In this document: positions 31,601-44,900 of the stretch, piece by piece
Layout: every line of letters starts with the position of its first letter
Position numbering within the stretch: the first letter of the stretch is position 1
From: Argyresthia goedartella
Taxonomy: Eukaryota > Arthropoda > Insecta > Lepidoptera > Argyresthiidae
DNA length: 64,000 nucleotides
NCBI GenBank assembly: GCA_949825045.1
Contig: OX463822.1
Coordinates: 3,787,001 to 3,851,000 of the forward strand
Direction of reading: 5' to 3'
Program-made: the position numbers and the translations under genes
Notes under the pieces: generated by a model
Databases searched by the model: none
What the model saw: only the letters and a program-made list of their open reading frames with translations
What the model was told of the DNA's origin: nothing

Positions 31601-34600
31601 GCCATTCGATTTGATGCCAGAAAAAATATGACGTGAGGAAACCTTCTTATCTCCTTAGCACCGATGTTGAGATGTTTTGTTAATTACATAGTCATCACAT
31701 CACTTAAAGAGTAATTGGCATCGCCGCCGCAGTGAAGAAGAATGATGAAGGATTCCTTACGATGTTTTCAGCCGCCGTAAGAACGTCTAGATTCTATTGT
31801 GTTTTATTGTTTACTCCTATTTTCCTTCATTCTCAATACTGACCGCAAAGCTGAAATATTTCTCTATATCCTGATAAATGCGTGATATCTCACGAGTCGT
31901 CCATTATGTCGCCTCAGGTTACTATCTGTTTCCACACGAGAGGAAAAGAGCACAGATGTTTGTGAGCTGCTACGTTTCCACTGAACCACATTCACAAATT
32001 GATTCTGGCAGGGCACCGTCGTCTCCGTCTTTCGCATGACAGGATGCCTAATTGCCTTTAATGCGACGGCGATGGTCATTTTGCACTTATATAATTTAAT
32101 TTCACCCAAGTCGCTGCCGGGTGATGCCCAATATGCTGGCACCGTGACTTTGCTCTGTCACTATTATTTATTTCTTTACATTTTTCTCTATCATCAATCA
32201 AAAATTAAATTGTTTTGTTCGGCCCTGTAAGCTGTCCATTCACCTTGGACTCTCTTAACGTTTAGATATAGGACAACCTGTAGAACACACATTAATCAAT
32301 TACATCTGTGAGTATTACAACATCAGCAACGAAGTAGTACCACAAACAGAATTAATTACCACTTCAATAACGTTTCCCGTACCAAAGGATTTTATCGGCA
32401 ACATTTATTACAAACATTTTTCCCGTAAATGTATTCTGAACTTACCGCATTTCGAACTGCAACGGTTTAATTACTGATTGACAGCTAAAGCCTTAATTAG
32501 TGTGTTCTGAATACCAGACTTCACGTCTATTAGTATAGTTATACTATACAAAGCCTCATTAATGTGAGGTTACAAACTATACGATACTAATATTCAATGC
32601 TTATATTGCTTTTGTTGTAAACTAATTAAACATCTATTCATGCCAGTCCTACGAACAAACATGGACTGGCGTGAATGTGTATATATTACTATATTCCATC
32701 GAGTGAGGAAAATATACCAATAAAGTGAGGCCTCGTTCATATTCTGACCAACAAAAAATATGAGTAGGTTGTATTGTTTGCAAAGTTATATGTAGCAACG
32801 AATTAGCATAAAACACAGAAGCGTTAAGGTCAAATTGAATTGGAGGATGTTCAATTTAAACTGAAACAACATCAGCCATACTTTTGAGTTGTGTTTTCGA
32901 TTTGTTATTTAAAAAAATTGCAGGTAGGTAGCTAAATAATAAATAATTTTATTTAAAAAAACATTTATTATTCGATTTTATGATAAGGACACCCGATACA
33001 TTCTTTACATATTCACTATTATATATTTTAACACATTTGGATTTTGGGGTCATAAGAGATATAGCATCTACTTTTCAATAATTCTTAGCGCATAGTCTTT
33101 TAAGTAATTGTAAGTATTTTATTTAAATAAAGTATAAATTATACATTAATATGTATATTTTATTTTATTTAATGTTAAAAATGTAGGTACTTACTACTTA
33201 GACATCGATTAAATGCAAATATTATAGATTACTAGTCTAACACATTTCATGTGGTCAAAGCAATTTAGGCACTAATTATGATAGACATATATATTTATTA
33301 TATACTTGTATACATAGTTTCTTATGTCTCTATGTGTATTCGATTTTATCTCAGGGTAATTTAACATGAAGGCAAAAAGCAATTTTCCAAAATTTCTACT
33401 AAGTATATTATTAAAATATTTCGGCTTTCGAAGCCTTAGTTTCTTAGAATGAGAATATATAGGATACATTTTTATTAGATGACCATATTTTGGAGAATAA
33501 TAGTGCCCATCGATATGAACAAATTAAATGTCATTATGAGAAAGGTTATGCAAGATATGAATTATTTCGATATGTTTAGGTAATGAGCTTTCCCATTTGT
33601 GGCTGTTTGCTAGCGAAGGACTGATAATTATATGTTTTGATTTTCGTTGACAAACTATGTTCATATTCTCAAACACATAACGACATAATAGACACGCGGG
33701 CATCAGACAATACATCTCCCTGTGATAACTATTCTATATTTGGTTGATATTCTACGAGAATCTCTTAAATAATATGATACTCTAAAGATACTATGATCCC
33801 TTCTCCAGATTCATTCAGATTACAGTACAACATTATATAATCTACTGTTACTCTATAGAACATTTCATTATAGTTAGTTAATTTATAGACAGCTAGTTAT
33901 ATACTCAAGTCAGTTGTCCATGAAATATTTCAATTCTATAAGCATTGCGTTTAATCTCAATTTTTTTACACTAGAGTGGACTCAAATTATATTCTGACGT
34001 TTCTTTATCCCTGCTTTAATTGGTTCTGTTTAATTTGGAAAAAATATCCTAGTGTGTATACTTCCCGTAAAATTGGTCACGAATCTTGAAATATATATGT
34101 TTGCTGGTTTATGGTTGAATAAGTCATTTTATTAATATATTATGAATATGTTGTACATATATACAAAAGAACACTGATATGTTTTTTTACATTTTTGTTC
34201 GATAATTTTTAAGCCAAGCTAATGTTCAAATTTCATGAAATCATGAGACATTTTAACTCAAAAGCGGCATCTAAAAGCACATCAAAATATAACATCTATA
34301 TAATTTATTAATTGATACAAAAATATTTTCTGTCCGCTATTTCACAAAATCTTCCTATTAAAGCCAGTTCCATGCAATATGTTTGCGGTGAGTTGGTCAT
34401 CAAAATTTATTAGTATTTTATATATAATTTGATGTCCACCTGTAACCGCGATACTAATTCAATAACACATAATATGCAGGTGTCCTGTAATTCAAAGTCG
34501 AGTACCAGGATAGGTAGGTCTGCTTATACAGGATCTGACAAAGTTTTTTTTTAATATTTGGTCAAATGTGCGATGGACTCGCACACGAAAGGTTCCGTTC

Positions 34601-34640
34601 CATCGTACCAGGAAACTTAACCACTAAAAATAATAAAAAG
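28641..34640. other. Intergenic, AT-rich; no gene recognised
   Basis: No exon or transposon frame that I could support. Short items are a palindrome at 30441-30478, TA repeats at about 31014-31030 and a partial SINE family C piece near 31715-31790 (ATCGCCGCCGCAGTGAAG, TACGATGTTTTC). Open frames here are short and lack recognisable domains. Confidence 0.45.
30441..30478. repeat. Perfect palindrome, 17-bp arms, 4-nt loop
   Basis: 30441-30457 and 30462-30478 are exact reverse complements around GTTA. Weaker complementarity continues outside (GAATTCAAC at 30432-30440, GTTGGAATTC near 30496). Confidence 0.95.
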
Positions 34641-34649
34641 AGAATAGTA

Positions 34650-34740
34650 TTATGTCCGAACGTGGATTCGAACCCAAAACTGAAAAAAATTGCGAACTGA
34701 TATCAAACCAATGCGCCACCCCAACAACGTGATAAGCCAA
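34650..34740 (-). repeat. tRNA-like SINE head
   Basis: On the minus strand GGCGCATTGG (A-box side) and GGGTTCGAATCC (B box) are about 40 bp apart. It is AT-disturbed between them, so a functional tRNA is unlikely. Confidence 0.5.
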
Positions 34741-34849
34741 GAAACCTACGATCGTATCGTATTTGTAACATGTTATGGTCGGGGTGGTCTTGGAACACGT
34801 CTCTCATATGGGACCTTTTAACTTATGAAATCTCATTGGCAACAAATAT

Positions 34850-35120
34850 AATGATCACCAAAATATTTTTTTCCTACCCAAAATGGATAAATGAACACCA
34901 AAAATATCAGGGCAAAATACTGCTGTAGCTTAGGTGAAGGGTAAATGGGGTGAGCGAAGCGAAGCCCCCTTTATCCTTCGTGTTAGGTTGAACATGTAAG
35001 AACAACAAAAAATACTTAAAACATAAACTTAAGTACACAAAACATAAAAAGAAGGTGATCATTTATCCAAACACAATTTGGTGGACATTTATCCATTCTG
35101 GCAAACATTTCGAATTTATT
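34850..35120. repeat. Interspersed repeat with 'GTGAGCGAAGCGAAG' core
   Basis: Phrases such as AATGATCACCAAA and AACATGTAAGAACAACAAA recur at 57600-57690 and, inverted, at 46853-46915. No coding content. Confidence 0.5.
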
Positions 35121-35129
35121 GGTAATAAA

Positions 35130-35297
35130 ATAGGTGCGTTTTTGGAAATCGTTTAAATATAAGCCAATCTCATTCTGTGAAAATTTCAACTCTGTACCTA
35201 TCACGGTGCATAAGATACAGCCGACAAACAGACGGACGGACGGACACGGAGTAGTAACAGGGTCCTGTTTGGCACCCTTCGGGTATGGAACCCTAAA
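35130..35297 (-). repeat. Lepidopteran 'AGGGTTCC' interspersed repeat, partial
   Basis: The minus strand starts AGGGTTCCATACCCGAAGGG and contains the CTGTCCGTCCGTCC block. Related copies are at 47088-47345 and 49200-49500. This repeat is familiar from many moth and butterfly genomes (remembered, not searched). Confidence 0.7.
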
Positions 35298-35762
35298 ATT
35301 GATGAACAATGATCATCAATTAATAGATGACTTGTTGTCAAAGAGAAGTGTAAGACGGGAACCATTTTTTATATACACAAAAAATCCTATCTTCAAAGTT
35401 TCTTTTTCTATTTTGGCGAGACCTGGGTAAGCAGGCCGATCTACTGGTTTTCACTTGAATTGGAATTATAAGACACCCTATACAACATACACATGATTAA
35501 TACCTAAAATAATATGTACAAATTCAACAGAATATATCTCGACATCTAATAGGTATTGATATCGTGGTAATATAATTAATATACAAATTATATCTTAGCG
35601 CAAACAACATCATATTTAGCAATAAGTCCACAAAACTGCGCTAGGCACTCTACAATATTCGTTGTAACCCACAAACATCCAAACACCTCAGAAATAGTAA
35701 ACCTTGTCTGTTGTCTCGAAATGGACGTGCTTCTTAGACGGTAGCACGACCAACAACCATCA

Positions 35763-35954
35763 GGCCGCGGTCTTCCTTTCCTCTTCGGGCTCGCGTATTT
35801 CGGGGATATTTTTCTCCTGTTGCGTGAGGACCTCCTGGACGTGGATGGTGAGTTCAGACCGCGCGATCTGCGTGAAGGGCATCAGAGCGCCTGCCACGTC
35901 CATGGTGTTGTTGATGTTGCGGTGCCAGAGTTCTAGCACGACGCTGCGCCGTTG
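35763..35954 (-). other. 64-codon in-frame open extension after the TMEM272-like stop
   Basis: Directly after the TAG, the same frame stays open for 64 codons to a TGA at 35760-35762. Composition is coding-like: SVVLELWHRNINNTMDVAG, an amphipathic middle (ELTIHVQEVLTQQEK) and an acidic-basic end (EIREPEEERKTAA). The base after TAG is C, a context linked to leaky termination in insects. It could be a readthrough tail, the true C-terminus behind a recent nonsense change or base error, or chance. Confidence 0.5.
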
Positions 35955-35996
35955 CTACTTGAACCGAGGCGGGCCGAGCCAGCCGCAGCCGAATAC
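35955..35996 (-). CDS. TMEM272-like exon 7 (to TAG)
   Basis: The acceptor is CTCACAG; the exon encodes VFGCGWLGPPRFK and TAG (35955-35957). It enters in phase 0, matching exon 6. Confidence 0.65.
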   Translation of the reverse strand, partial: VFGCGWLGPPRFK

Positions 35997-38900
35997 CTGT
36001 GAGCCGGGTCGAAGGACCAATCAGTGACAGACAGAAATTCAATATGAAACTGAACAAGGCGAGTGTCTTTGAAAATCATAGAAATAAAACATGATATCAT
36101 CACGTTAGCTGATTCTTACTTGATACGGTTGACACAGGAAAATTATATATAACCACATCTTAGTAGCGGGGGCTATCTGCCCCCCTAACATACCGCTATC
36201 ATGCCCGTTGACTATGAGCTGATGTCCGCTCATAAAATCGGGTAAGCAGGCAAGCCTTCAGCATATACCGAGGCCATGGCCACAGTAAAGTCTTAGTAGG
36301 ACAACTGTAAACACAAAGGGGTTGTTTTTAGTCCGTAAACCACACGAGCTGATGCCCGCTCAATATGTGGGGACCCGGACATAGCAGGGAGGTCTGACTC
36401 CTGGGCATGGGTAATTCCATTTTTTTCCACCCCAAAAAAAAAACAAAAAAAAACAGGACTGTTGATAGCGTATCAATGTGTTAACTAAGAGCTTAGAGAA
36501 GAGTCATATGCCCTGGTGGAAGTGGGTTGAGTATGATGACGATGAAAACGAAAATTAGAATACCTGACAGATTACCAGCGTCACGAGCAGTAGCACCAGC
36601 AGAGCGATGACCCCCCACACCACCCCCAGCTGTGTCAGCGCAAACACGTAGAGAGTTCGATGACACCACTTGTTGGGCTCGAAGAGCGTCGGTGCGTAGT
36701 CCGGCCACATGATGTTGAGCGTCCAGTAGTTGCCGAAGGCAAACCTGCGACAAATATTATGCGTCAGATACATCCTAAATTCCTGATCTCTTTAACATGT
36801 AGATAACGATGTTGCTCGCACTCCTGCAAGTGGCTATGCTGGGAAAAGTTGAAGGCAAATGGAGTGTCAGAATATGAAGGAAATCGTGGCTCTCTAACGT
36901 TCGGAAATTAACCAGTATAACCGGCATCGAAGACCTGTTCCGCGTGGCGAGAGGGATACTTGGAGCTGACTGCTAACCTCCGGTAGTGGAGAGAAACTAG
37001 TAGAAGTTTTTATATTCGGTACTTCGCTAAAGCTAGTGTCTCTGGAAATCTCAATCGACACGCCATCACAATCTGCATTAAATGATAGCCCTGCTGCAGA
37101 GCCTAACGTGAAAGTTTTGAGTTGATGCAGTCAGCCTTTATTGCGAAACAGATAAGATGCTTGATAGACGTGTGACGGTTCAGTCTTCCGGAACTTTATC
37201 GGTACATATACTGTGCAATGTGCTCAGCGCATGCGCTGTATGGAACAACAACTATATCCAATTGTGCTCAGTTGATGGTTCCTGTGTCAGTGGTGCTTTG
37301 AGAGGGGTAACATTACTCACTGAGACTGAGACATCTTATTGGCACTTAAAGATACGATATTATTATGTGGTCATTATCATTATTTTTATATATAACATAG
37401 TGGCATTAAAAAAATGGCAAAAAAATAAAAACATCCTCGTAGTGCTTTAATAATGCTTCATGGTGCTATCTTTTCTTACTCGCTTATTTCCGAAGCACTG
37501 GTAGAGTTAATGGAGTTTCCTTTCCCTGTGCAAGATTCAACCATGAATCAAATATGCAGCATGTTACAGCAGTACAGAAACGGAAATTTCCTTTTTCAAA
37601 CTCAAACCATAATCAGTCACTCACTAGTCTAGTTGTTCATATTTGATTTGTTATTATTTTTCTCCATGTATAAGTAAGTGCATTATTTTTGCCTACTTAC
37701 AACAAAATATTTGAGTTTGAGATTAAGTTTTCACTATGCCAACCCCGCGCTGAAGCCTTGCGCCATACTGACGTCACGACACACAACCCCTCTCACTTCC
37801 CCACTAGCGCACAGGCACCTACCCGGTTCAGGGCTATAAGTATAGTAACGTATAGGTCTGTAAATGAATTATTTGAGGCGGGGACTACCTGTCACGCCCA
37901 TCCCAAGGCAAAGTTTTGGAGGACAAACAGTCCAAAAACAACAAAAATCAAGCCAAAAAAATAATACATTTTAACTTTTTTTTCTACAGTTTTACGCCTG
38001 CCTTTATACCCTATGATTTTTCAGATAAACAGACAGATTTTATTTCACGTTTCTCCGTTACGAATCGCTGAGACATAAAGACAGATTAACGTTATCTGGG
38101 GACTGAAAAGTCGGTTGTTAATGGGATGATAGTGAAGCTCTCACACCTATTTTAGACTCAGTTCTTATAAAAGGTCTGCCGACTTGATATTAGGTTTTAA
38201 ATTGTAAAACCATGTTAAACTTACGAAAAAGCTCTCGTTTAAGATAGCTGCTAAGTAGCGATATTGGTAGCAGTCTCCTAAAATCACCTCCGTCTACCCG
38301 CACTGAGCCAGCGTGATGAAGTATGGCTCAATCCTAATCCTTTCATGTTAAAGGCAGGTTCCCCTCGGTGGGGACATTAATGAACCACATGTTTTTATGC
38401 GAATGAGTAAACATTGAGAGCTAATATTTTTTTAACCAGCAGAGGATTTTTTTCCTACCAAATCTCAAGTCACAGATGCCTAGAATAGGTTTTGTTAGAT
38501 TATTTAAACAGTACTTGTTTAGAAATGATTAAAAAAAAAAGTTCAAAATCGCAATTTTTACCAAACAACTGTAAGATATGTTCTATGTTTTTTCAAAGAC
38601 TTCTGCTAACACAAGTTCGGCCTAAATGGTTCTAAATGATCTGTACTATCTTTGTTTTAAGACTTTGTATCGAACTACCTAACACCCTGACTAATTGATA
38701 TTTTCACATAATATAAACCTTAATGATAGACTGCTAAATATTTTGAAATATGTAACATAAACTTAAAACCTACAATGTAAAATAAACTAAGGAAATCAAG
38801 TCATGTTATAATCATCAATTCGTTTATACTTCCAAGTTCGATCTAAGCCACTCTATATCGATACTACTGTAGCAAATGGATAATCTGCCAAGTGTTTATG

Positions 38901-41900
38901 TGGTAGCACTGAAACACAAGGCACAGCAAAAAGATAAATTATACACGAAAACAGACGACCAAAGATAAAATACGGGAAGGTCAAAAGATTCATTGACGCC
39001 AGGCGTTGTTTTTTATGGTTAACATTTAGGTTCTGCTTTTTATCTAATCCCTGAAGAAAACTACAGGTAAACGGGCAAATTGACTGAGTGAGCCTAAAAG
39101 GGCTTTCGAATTTTGTTTGGAAAATATAAACTCTACTTAGTATCTACTTTATACTAACTGTACCTACCACTTTATTTCTTTTCAATAAAATCTGGGGAGA
39201 AATTCAGTTTCTATGGTATGAATGATTAACAGTTAATCTAAATAAACATGAGCTTAAAGCGAGTGTATACAAAACCTATTTTTAAAAGAGATTTGAAAAT
39301 AAATCTGTGGGAGTTTCCTTGCCCCCCGAAGGGACAAAAAAATTACGTGTACGTACAGTTATAAACTTTGTTTCGGCTATTTGAAAATTCTGAACGATAG
39401 ATAGGCCTTGCGTTATCGCATGATTTCGCGGTCGGCTTCAAAGCGGCGCCATATTGTGGAACCGTCACACTATCGTCTCCTGGATACAAAAGCAATGATT
39501 GTCTCACCATCCGCAGAGAAAACCGGTAAGCAGATACGCCAAGACCCGCTCGGGTATGCTGGCTCTGGCTCCTGCGCTGCGGCTGGCCAGTTGCGCCCAC
39601 AGCAGCCAGAAGATGCCCACGCCGCCCGCCGCGCCGCCCACCACCATGTAGACCGGGATTCGGGGTGAGGCTGGGCAGTCCCGGATGTATTGGACACCTG
39701 GATACAAACGTAAATTTAGCGTCACGCCATTTGGTGTGAAAAGAATAAGCAATGTATGTATGTATCAAAACAAAGATTTACATTTGTTTGTGTTTTTATG
39801 TAGGGTGAGGAACTGTACTCGTCTAAAAGGCCACAGCTTCTCTCCTCGTGTTGCCTTAATGCTTTGATTCATATCATAACTGTTAGAGACTTATACATTA
39901 TTCTAGGTTAACAAAATAATTGTACGAAGCGTCCGTGGCCCAGCGGTATTCGCACACTGGAAACGATCGTGCGGTAGCAACACCTGGCAGAGACGGGTAT
40001 TGGATGGGTGCTTTACTATGTCGCATTTGTCTCGGGCGCTTCCGTGTTACGGATGAAACGTTAATATGTAGGTTCCGGCTACTATCGCTACCCAGTATAG
40101 TCGTCAACCTGCGTGTTGCCTACTTCTGACAGTCGGGTTGGCCACTATCCCTTCACCCCTCCATTAACCCGCTCTGAGGTAGTGTAGTGGATTATGGATC
40201 AATCTTACTCTTATCCGGGTAAAGGCCCGCGCCCCTAGGTGGAGACATTAATAGGTTATAAATATATTTTTTACTTAGCCTGTGATGTTTCCAACTGCTG
40301 GGAAAAGGCCTCCCTATTTTTAGACCACACTCCCGATCCTTTGCTTGTTCCTGCCAGTCCGGGAGGTACCGGGAGGTAGGTCCTCACGCCATCTCCTTCT
40401 GGGCCGGCCTCTGCGGCTTTGTCGGTCTTGAGGCACCCACTCGGTGGAAATCTTTGTCTACCTGTCCGGGTGCACGCGACAGACATGTCCAGCCCAGCTC
40501 CATTTGAGATTGGCGCTCTGTGCACCCCCGTCGGTAATACGAGTTTTTTGACATGGTCCGTTATTTTGACTCCTGTTATGCCACGCTCCATTATAACCCT
40601 TTGGCAAACCTTGAGTTTGGACTTCAGATAGTCAGTCATAGGCAGGAAACACATGTCAACGAGTTTCCGTTTTAGTGTCAGTAGAAGGTTGCCGTTCATC
40701 AGCTCTTTCATGGCCCAGTAGCTCTTTAAGACGCTCGAAATGCGTCTTTCGATCTCTTTGCTTTGCCTGTCTTCGAATGAGATTAACTGCCACCTGACCA
40801 TCCACCTCCACTCTAGGTTTCGCGCAATTAGTCATAAGTTGTGTCTTGGACCGATTCATCTTTAGTCCAACCTCAAGGCTCGCATTACTAAGTTCTTGAA
40901 GCATCTTCCCCAATTCAGGGACTGACGGTGTGAACAAGACAATGTCGTCAGTGAAGCGAAGGTTTGTGAGCCTTCTGCCACCGACGGCAATTCCATCATT
41001 TGTTCACGGACGCGTCAGCTTCCTGAATATCTCCTCGAGTTCTGAGGTGAAAAGTTTTGGTGACAAGGGATCCCCCTGTTTCATCACGCTTTTATCGATC
41101 AGGAAGAAAGGGCCTGCTGACTGGAGTTTTATTATTGTGGTACTATGGTTCTATATTGATTTAATGACATGTATGTAAGCTAGATTAATATTTTGGTTGC
41201 TGAGGGCACTGAGAATAGCTGAGTGAGAGTCACTATCAAACGCTTGGGAGTAGTCCACAAATGTCAGATATATTTAGTGGTTTATTGAACTCGTTAAACT
41301 ACTCGATTCTTCTGGTTGAGCGTATTAAGGTGTTCAGTAGTCGAGAAGCCAGGTCTGAAACCTGCTTGCTCCTGCGGTTGATTTGCGTCTAGTTGTCTAG
41401 CTATCCGGGATTCTATGACTTTTACGAATATTTTATAAATATAATCATATTACTCTATGTTATTATAACAAAATATAAAACTGTCTACGGAGAATATATT
41501 AAACTTATTTGGTTGAGTTAATTTGGTTTCGAAAGATATTGAGAACCATTGTTTTTTATAAGACGAATATTATATTGCTTTGAGTCAGCAGTTATGTGGG
41601 TACGTACAGGCCGGGTGTGCGTGGGTGCCTGTGGTTAATTAAGCATTGGTGTAGATTCACCAGGATCACATTCAACAGTTCTTCAGTTTGAACGTAGTTA
41701 AGTGATATGTTTTGCCAGTAATTCGTCGATTTGGCTTGACAGTGGCTCATCCTTGCAGCTGTATAGCAGGAAATAATGAGGTATTCTTCCAACTTCATAA
41801 GGCCTAAATCAAGAAGGCCTCACTCTATAAGCCCTAAAACCAGTCTTGGCGTAGGCACTCCTGTGCCCCCAGATACAGATTATTTATTAACATAACGATT

Positions 41901-44900
41901 CAACTTTTTATCTGTGTTATTTGCTTAAGTTTTGTCACGTGAGGAACTTCAATGTAAGAAACGATTTAACATAAAAAACCGAGAAATTATGCAAGTGTTT
42001 CTAAATGGTAATAAAGTTTGATATAATTGAGTTTATCTACACACGTATCATAAACCCTCTTTACTGCGTTCAAAAACCGCACGTTACGATCAGCATTATG
42101 TTAAACTACTTGGTAAAAACTCGTTTCGTATCTGGAAAACTACACATAATGGTCATTATGTGTAGTTTTTCTACATATAATGACATTCAAATTTCGAACG
42201 CCGACGCCCACCCGCGTGCCGTCCCTAGTTTGTCTGTGAAGATGGTACTGACATTCAAATTTCGAACGCCGACGCCCGCCTGCGTGAAGTTGGTGCTACA
42301 GAACAAGCTAAACAACTGCAGAGCCACAATGCGGGTCAAACATGCGGTTCCTGAACACATCAAAGAGAGCTTATGATATGTGTGTAGATAAACTAGTGTA
42401 TGTAACTGTACATAATTAGGCATTAAAACTCTCTAGTGATATTATTATGAAACTCGCCTTCAGCTCGTTTCATAAACCCACTCTCGAGTTTTAATGCCCT
42501 CCATTATGCAGCTGTCACATAAACTACTATTATTGATAAGATAATGTAAATTACTCCGCAGAACTCGATTTAAACCAGTTTCAAGTGGAATCCAAAATCG
42601 AGCTCAAAGTATCAATACTAGCGAGTTCCAATTACGTACAGTTGGTGAAAATCGGGAGAGCAATAAAAGCAATGAACTGGAAAGGCGCAGCTGCTAGTCC
42701 GAACATGGATTCGATTGGAATAAGAATAAAAACGGCGGGAACTCAAACCGGTTGGTAAATGATTTTGAAAGCGCCGTCTGGTATTTGCTCAGGTGACTTT
42801 TTTGCTGAAATCGGAATGCGAACAATTGAAATGTACAATTTAATTAGTACTCTACAATTCCAATACAATGTTGTCGATTCTATCAATAATTGTGGAATGT
42901 AGGTACTTTGTGTTACAAGAGTCGTCTTATTCTAACTTGAAGTGTTCAAATGGAGATGTTGACGACAATACTTTTTTAAATTGTCCTACAGCTTGTAAAT
43001 TCCAAAGGCAAAACTTACTAGTATTCTGATCCAAAGTGGTTAAATTATTTTATTGATACAAAATAGTTGAACACGCAATGTAACACAATCGTGTAAGTAA
43101 TACGTAAATCATCAAATAATTGACAAGATTTCCGTGCTCTGTGGTCTAGTGGTCCTCACGCCTGCTTCTCACAAAAGGAAGTGCAGGTTTGAATCTCGGT
43201 GCTGACCGTGTACCAATGAAATAAGTAAATTTAACTGATGTAAATTCTGCGGAGCTTCTAACGGTGATGGAAAATATCATGGGGAACTCGTCGTTGCTCC
43301 ATAGGTGCGGCGATGGGCTAACCCTCTGTCACGCAAAATGGATTATTGCATAACTGCGTTAAAGTGGGCATAATTGTGCCTCTGCAATCCCCTATGGGAA
43401 AAAACGTGACGCTATGTTATGTTGTTGACGTGATTTGTCATGCGACGTCTGTTTATTTACATCTCCATCCCTCACAAATATTCATTGTAACTAACGTGTC
43501 TGAGGTTCTCAAAGTCAAAGTTAAAATTTCTTTATCACTGTACATATTTACATATACTTAGTTTACTTTTTTTGCCTCTCCTCTACATTGAACCACTGTG
43601 GGAGAAAACGGCGATGAAACTCCCACAGATTGTTTTGACAGATCTCTTTTAAAAACGTTCCGTGTTACCACAAAAAATATTAAACAGCGTTTAACCTCAA
43701 AACAAACGTCAAATCCCATAAGTTTTTGTTTTTAAACAAGTGTTGAAGAGTAGTTTATTTTTTGTGGTAAGGCCCGATGTGTTTAACTAATACTGCAAAT
43801 ATTACAATATTGTTTTATAAATAATATGCAGGAATAAATAAATACGAAAGTATAAACAACGAGTTCTGTGTTGAGTTAAATTAACACTATGCAATCGTGT
43901 TATTTACTTTATCTTGCATATTGTTATATACATTTTTAGACAATGTCTTTTTTACGTGGTTTTTAAATAGCTCAAATAAAAAAATCTAAATCTCTTGTTG
44001 AAGTAGAGAATGCAATCCCCTTGAAGGAATGGCTAACTTTCGCGAGTGTCAACCGGGGCGCAACTAGTCCGTGATTATTTCTTAGGTTAACACTACACCT
44101 ACCGCTAATTTTGGAAAACTAACTTCATAATGAACTTGGAATAATACACCTACATACATAGCATCAAGTAGTTTCCCGTACGGGGTGGCACAGGATTGTG
44201 CCCAATTTTAGCCAGTTATTCAATACGCCATTTTTCGTGACAGGGTGCAAGCCCATCGCCGCAGCTATGGAGATTGAAGGTTTTCTTACAGTACTTTCCA
44301 TCAAAGTTAAGAACGTCCCTCTAATGTTCTTAAGATAAATTACTTATCTCATTGGTACATGGTAATAAACAATTATTCCCATCCAGTAACACCCCTTACT
44401 GTCACACTGTTAATGGTTGGGAAAAATATTCGTCATCGAGTAACAGTGTTGCTTTTACTACCATCCAGAAACACAAGGTCGTTGTATGTTATAAAGGTAT
44501 AGGTATTACTGGTTGGGATGAAATAAGATATAATATAGAAACTAGCTATGCCATTTATTTATCTCTAAGTTTGAAGTGATACATTTTATCGGATTCGAAC
44601 TGGCAACTCCCATAAGAGAAGCAAGCGTAAAACCCTCTAGAATACGGATCACTTGGAATAACTATGAATTAAACTATTATGAATAACCATCACATATCCC
44701 TAGGGTGAATAACAAGATAATAATTTTGATCGCGCGCAGTCATTTACGAGGGAGTTTGCTGTAACGTTTAAATATGGACGGATTTCAATTTATGAAATTG
44801 AAAGGAGGTCTACTATTCACACAGAACCACTCTAGTTTTATAAGGGCAACATGAAAACTTGCTAAATATCATTAGTCATCTAATTATGAAGTGGCCAAAT

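Larger units (their letters stand above)
36745..39507 (-). other. Intron 5 of the TMEM272-like gene
   Basis: No exon was found inside. It holds a LINE 3' end (37490-37722), a SINE family D tail (38298-38395) and a short LINE 3' UTR scrap near 39283-39325 (AAAAGAGATTTGAAAATAAATC shared block). Confidence 0.6.

Noticed and set aside
39408..39668. Plus-strand frame over TMEM272-like exon 5
   Set aside because: It is the antisense of a well-supported exon with family motifs on the minus strand.
43134..43205. tRNA gene on the plus strand
   Set aside because: A- and B-box-like words are present, but the sequence continues into a dispersed SINE body and the cloverleaf does not close.
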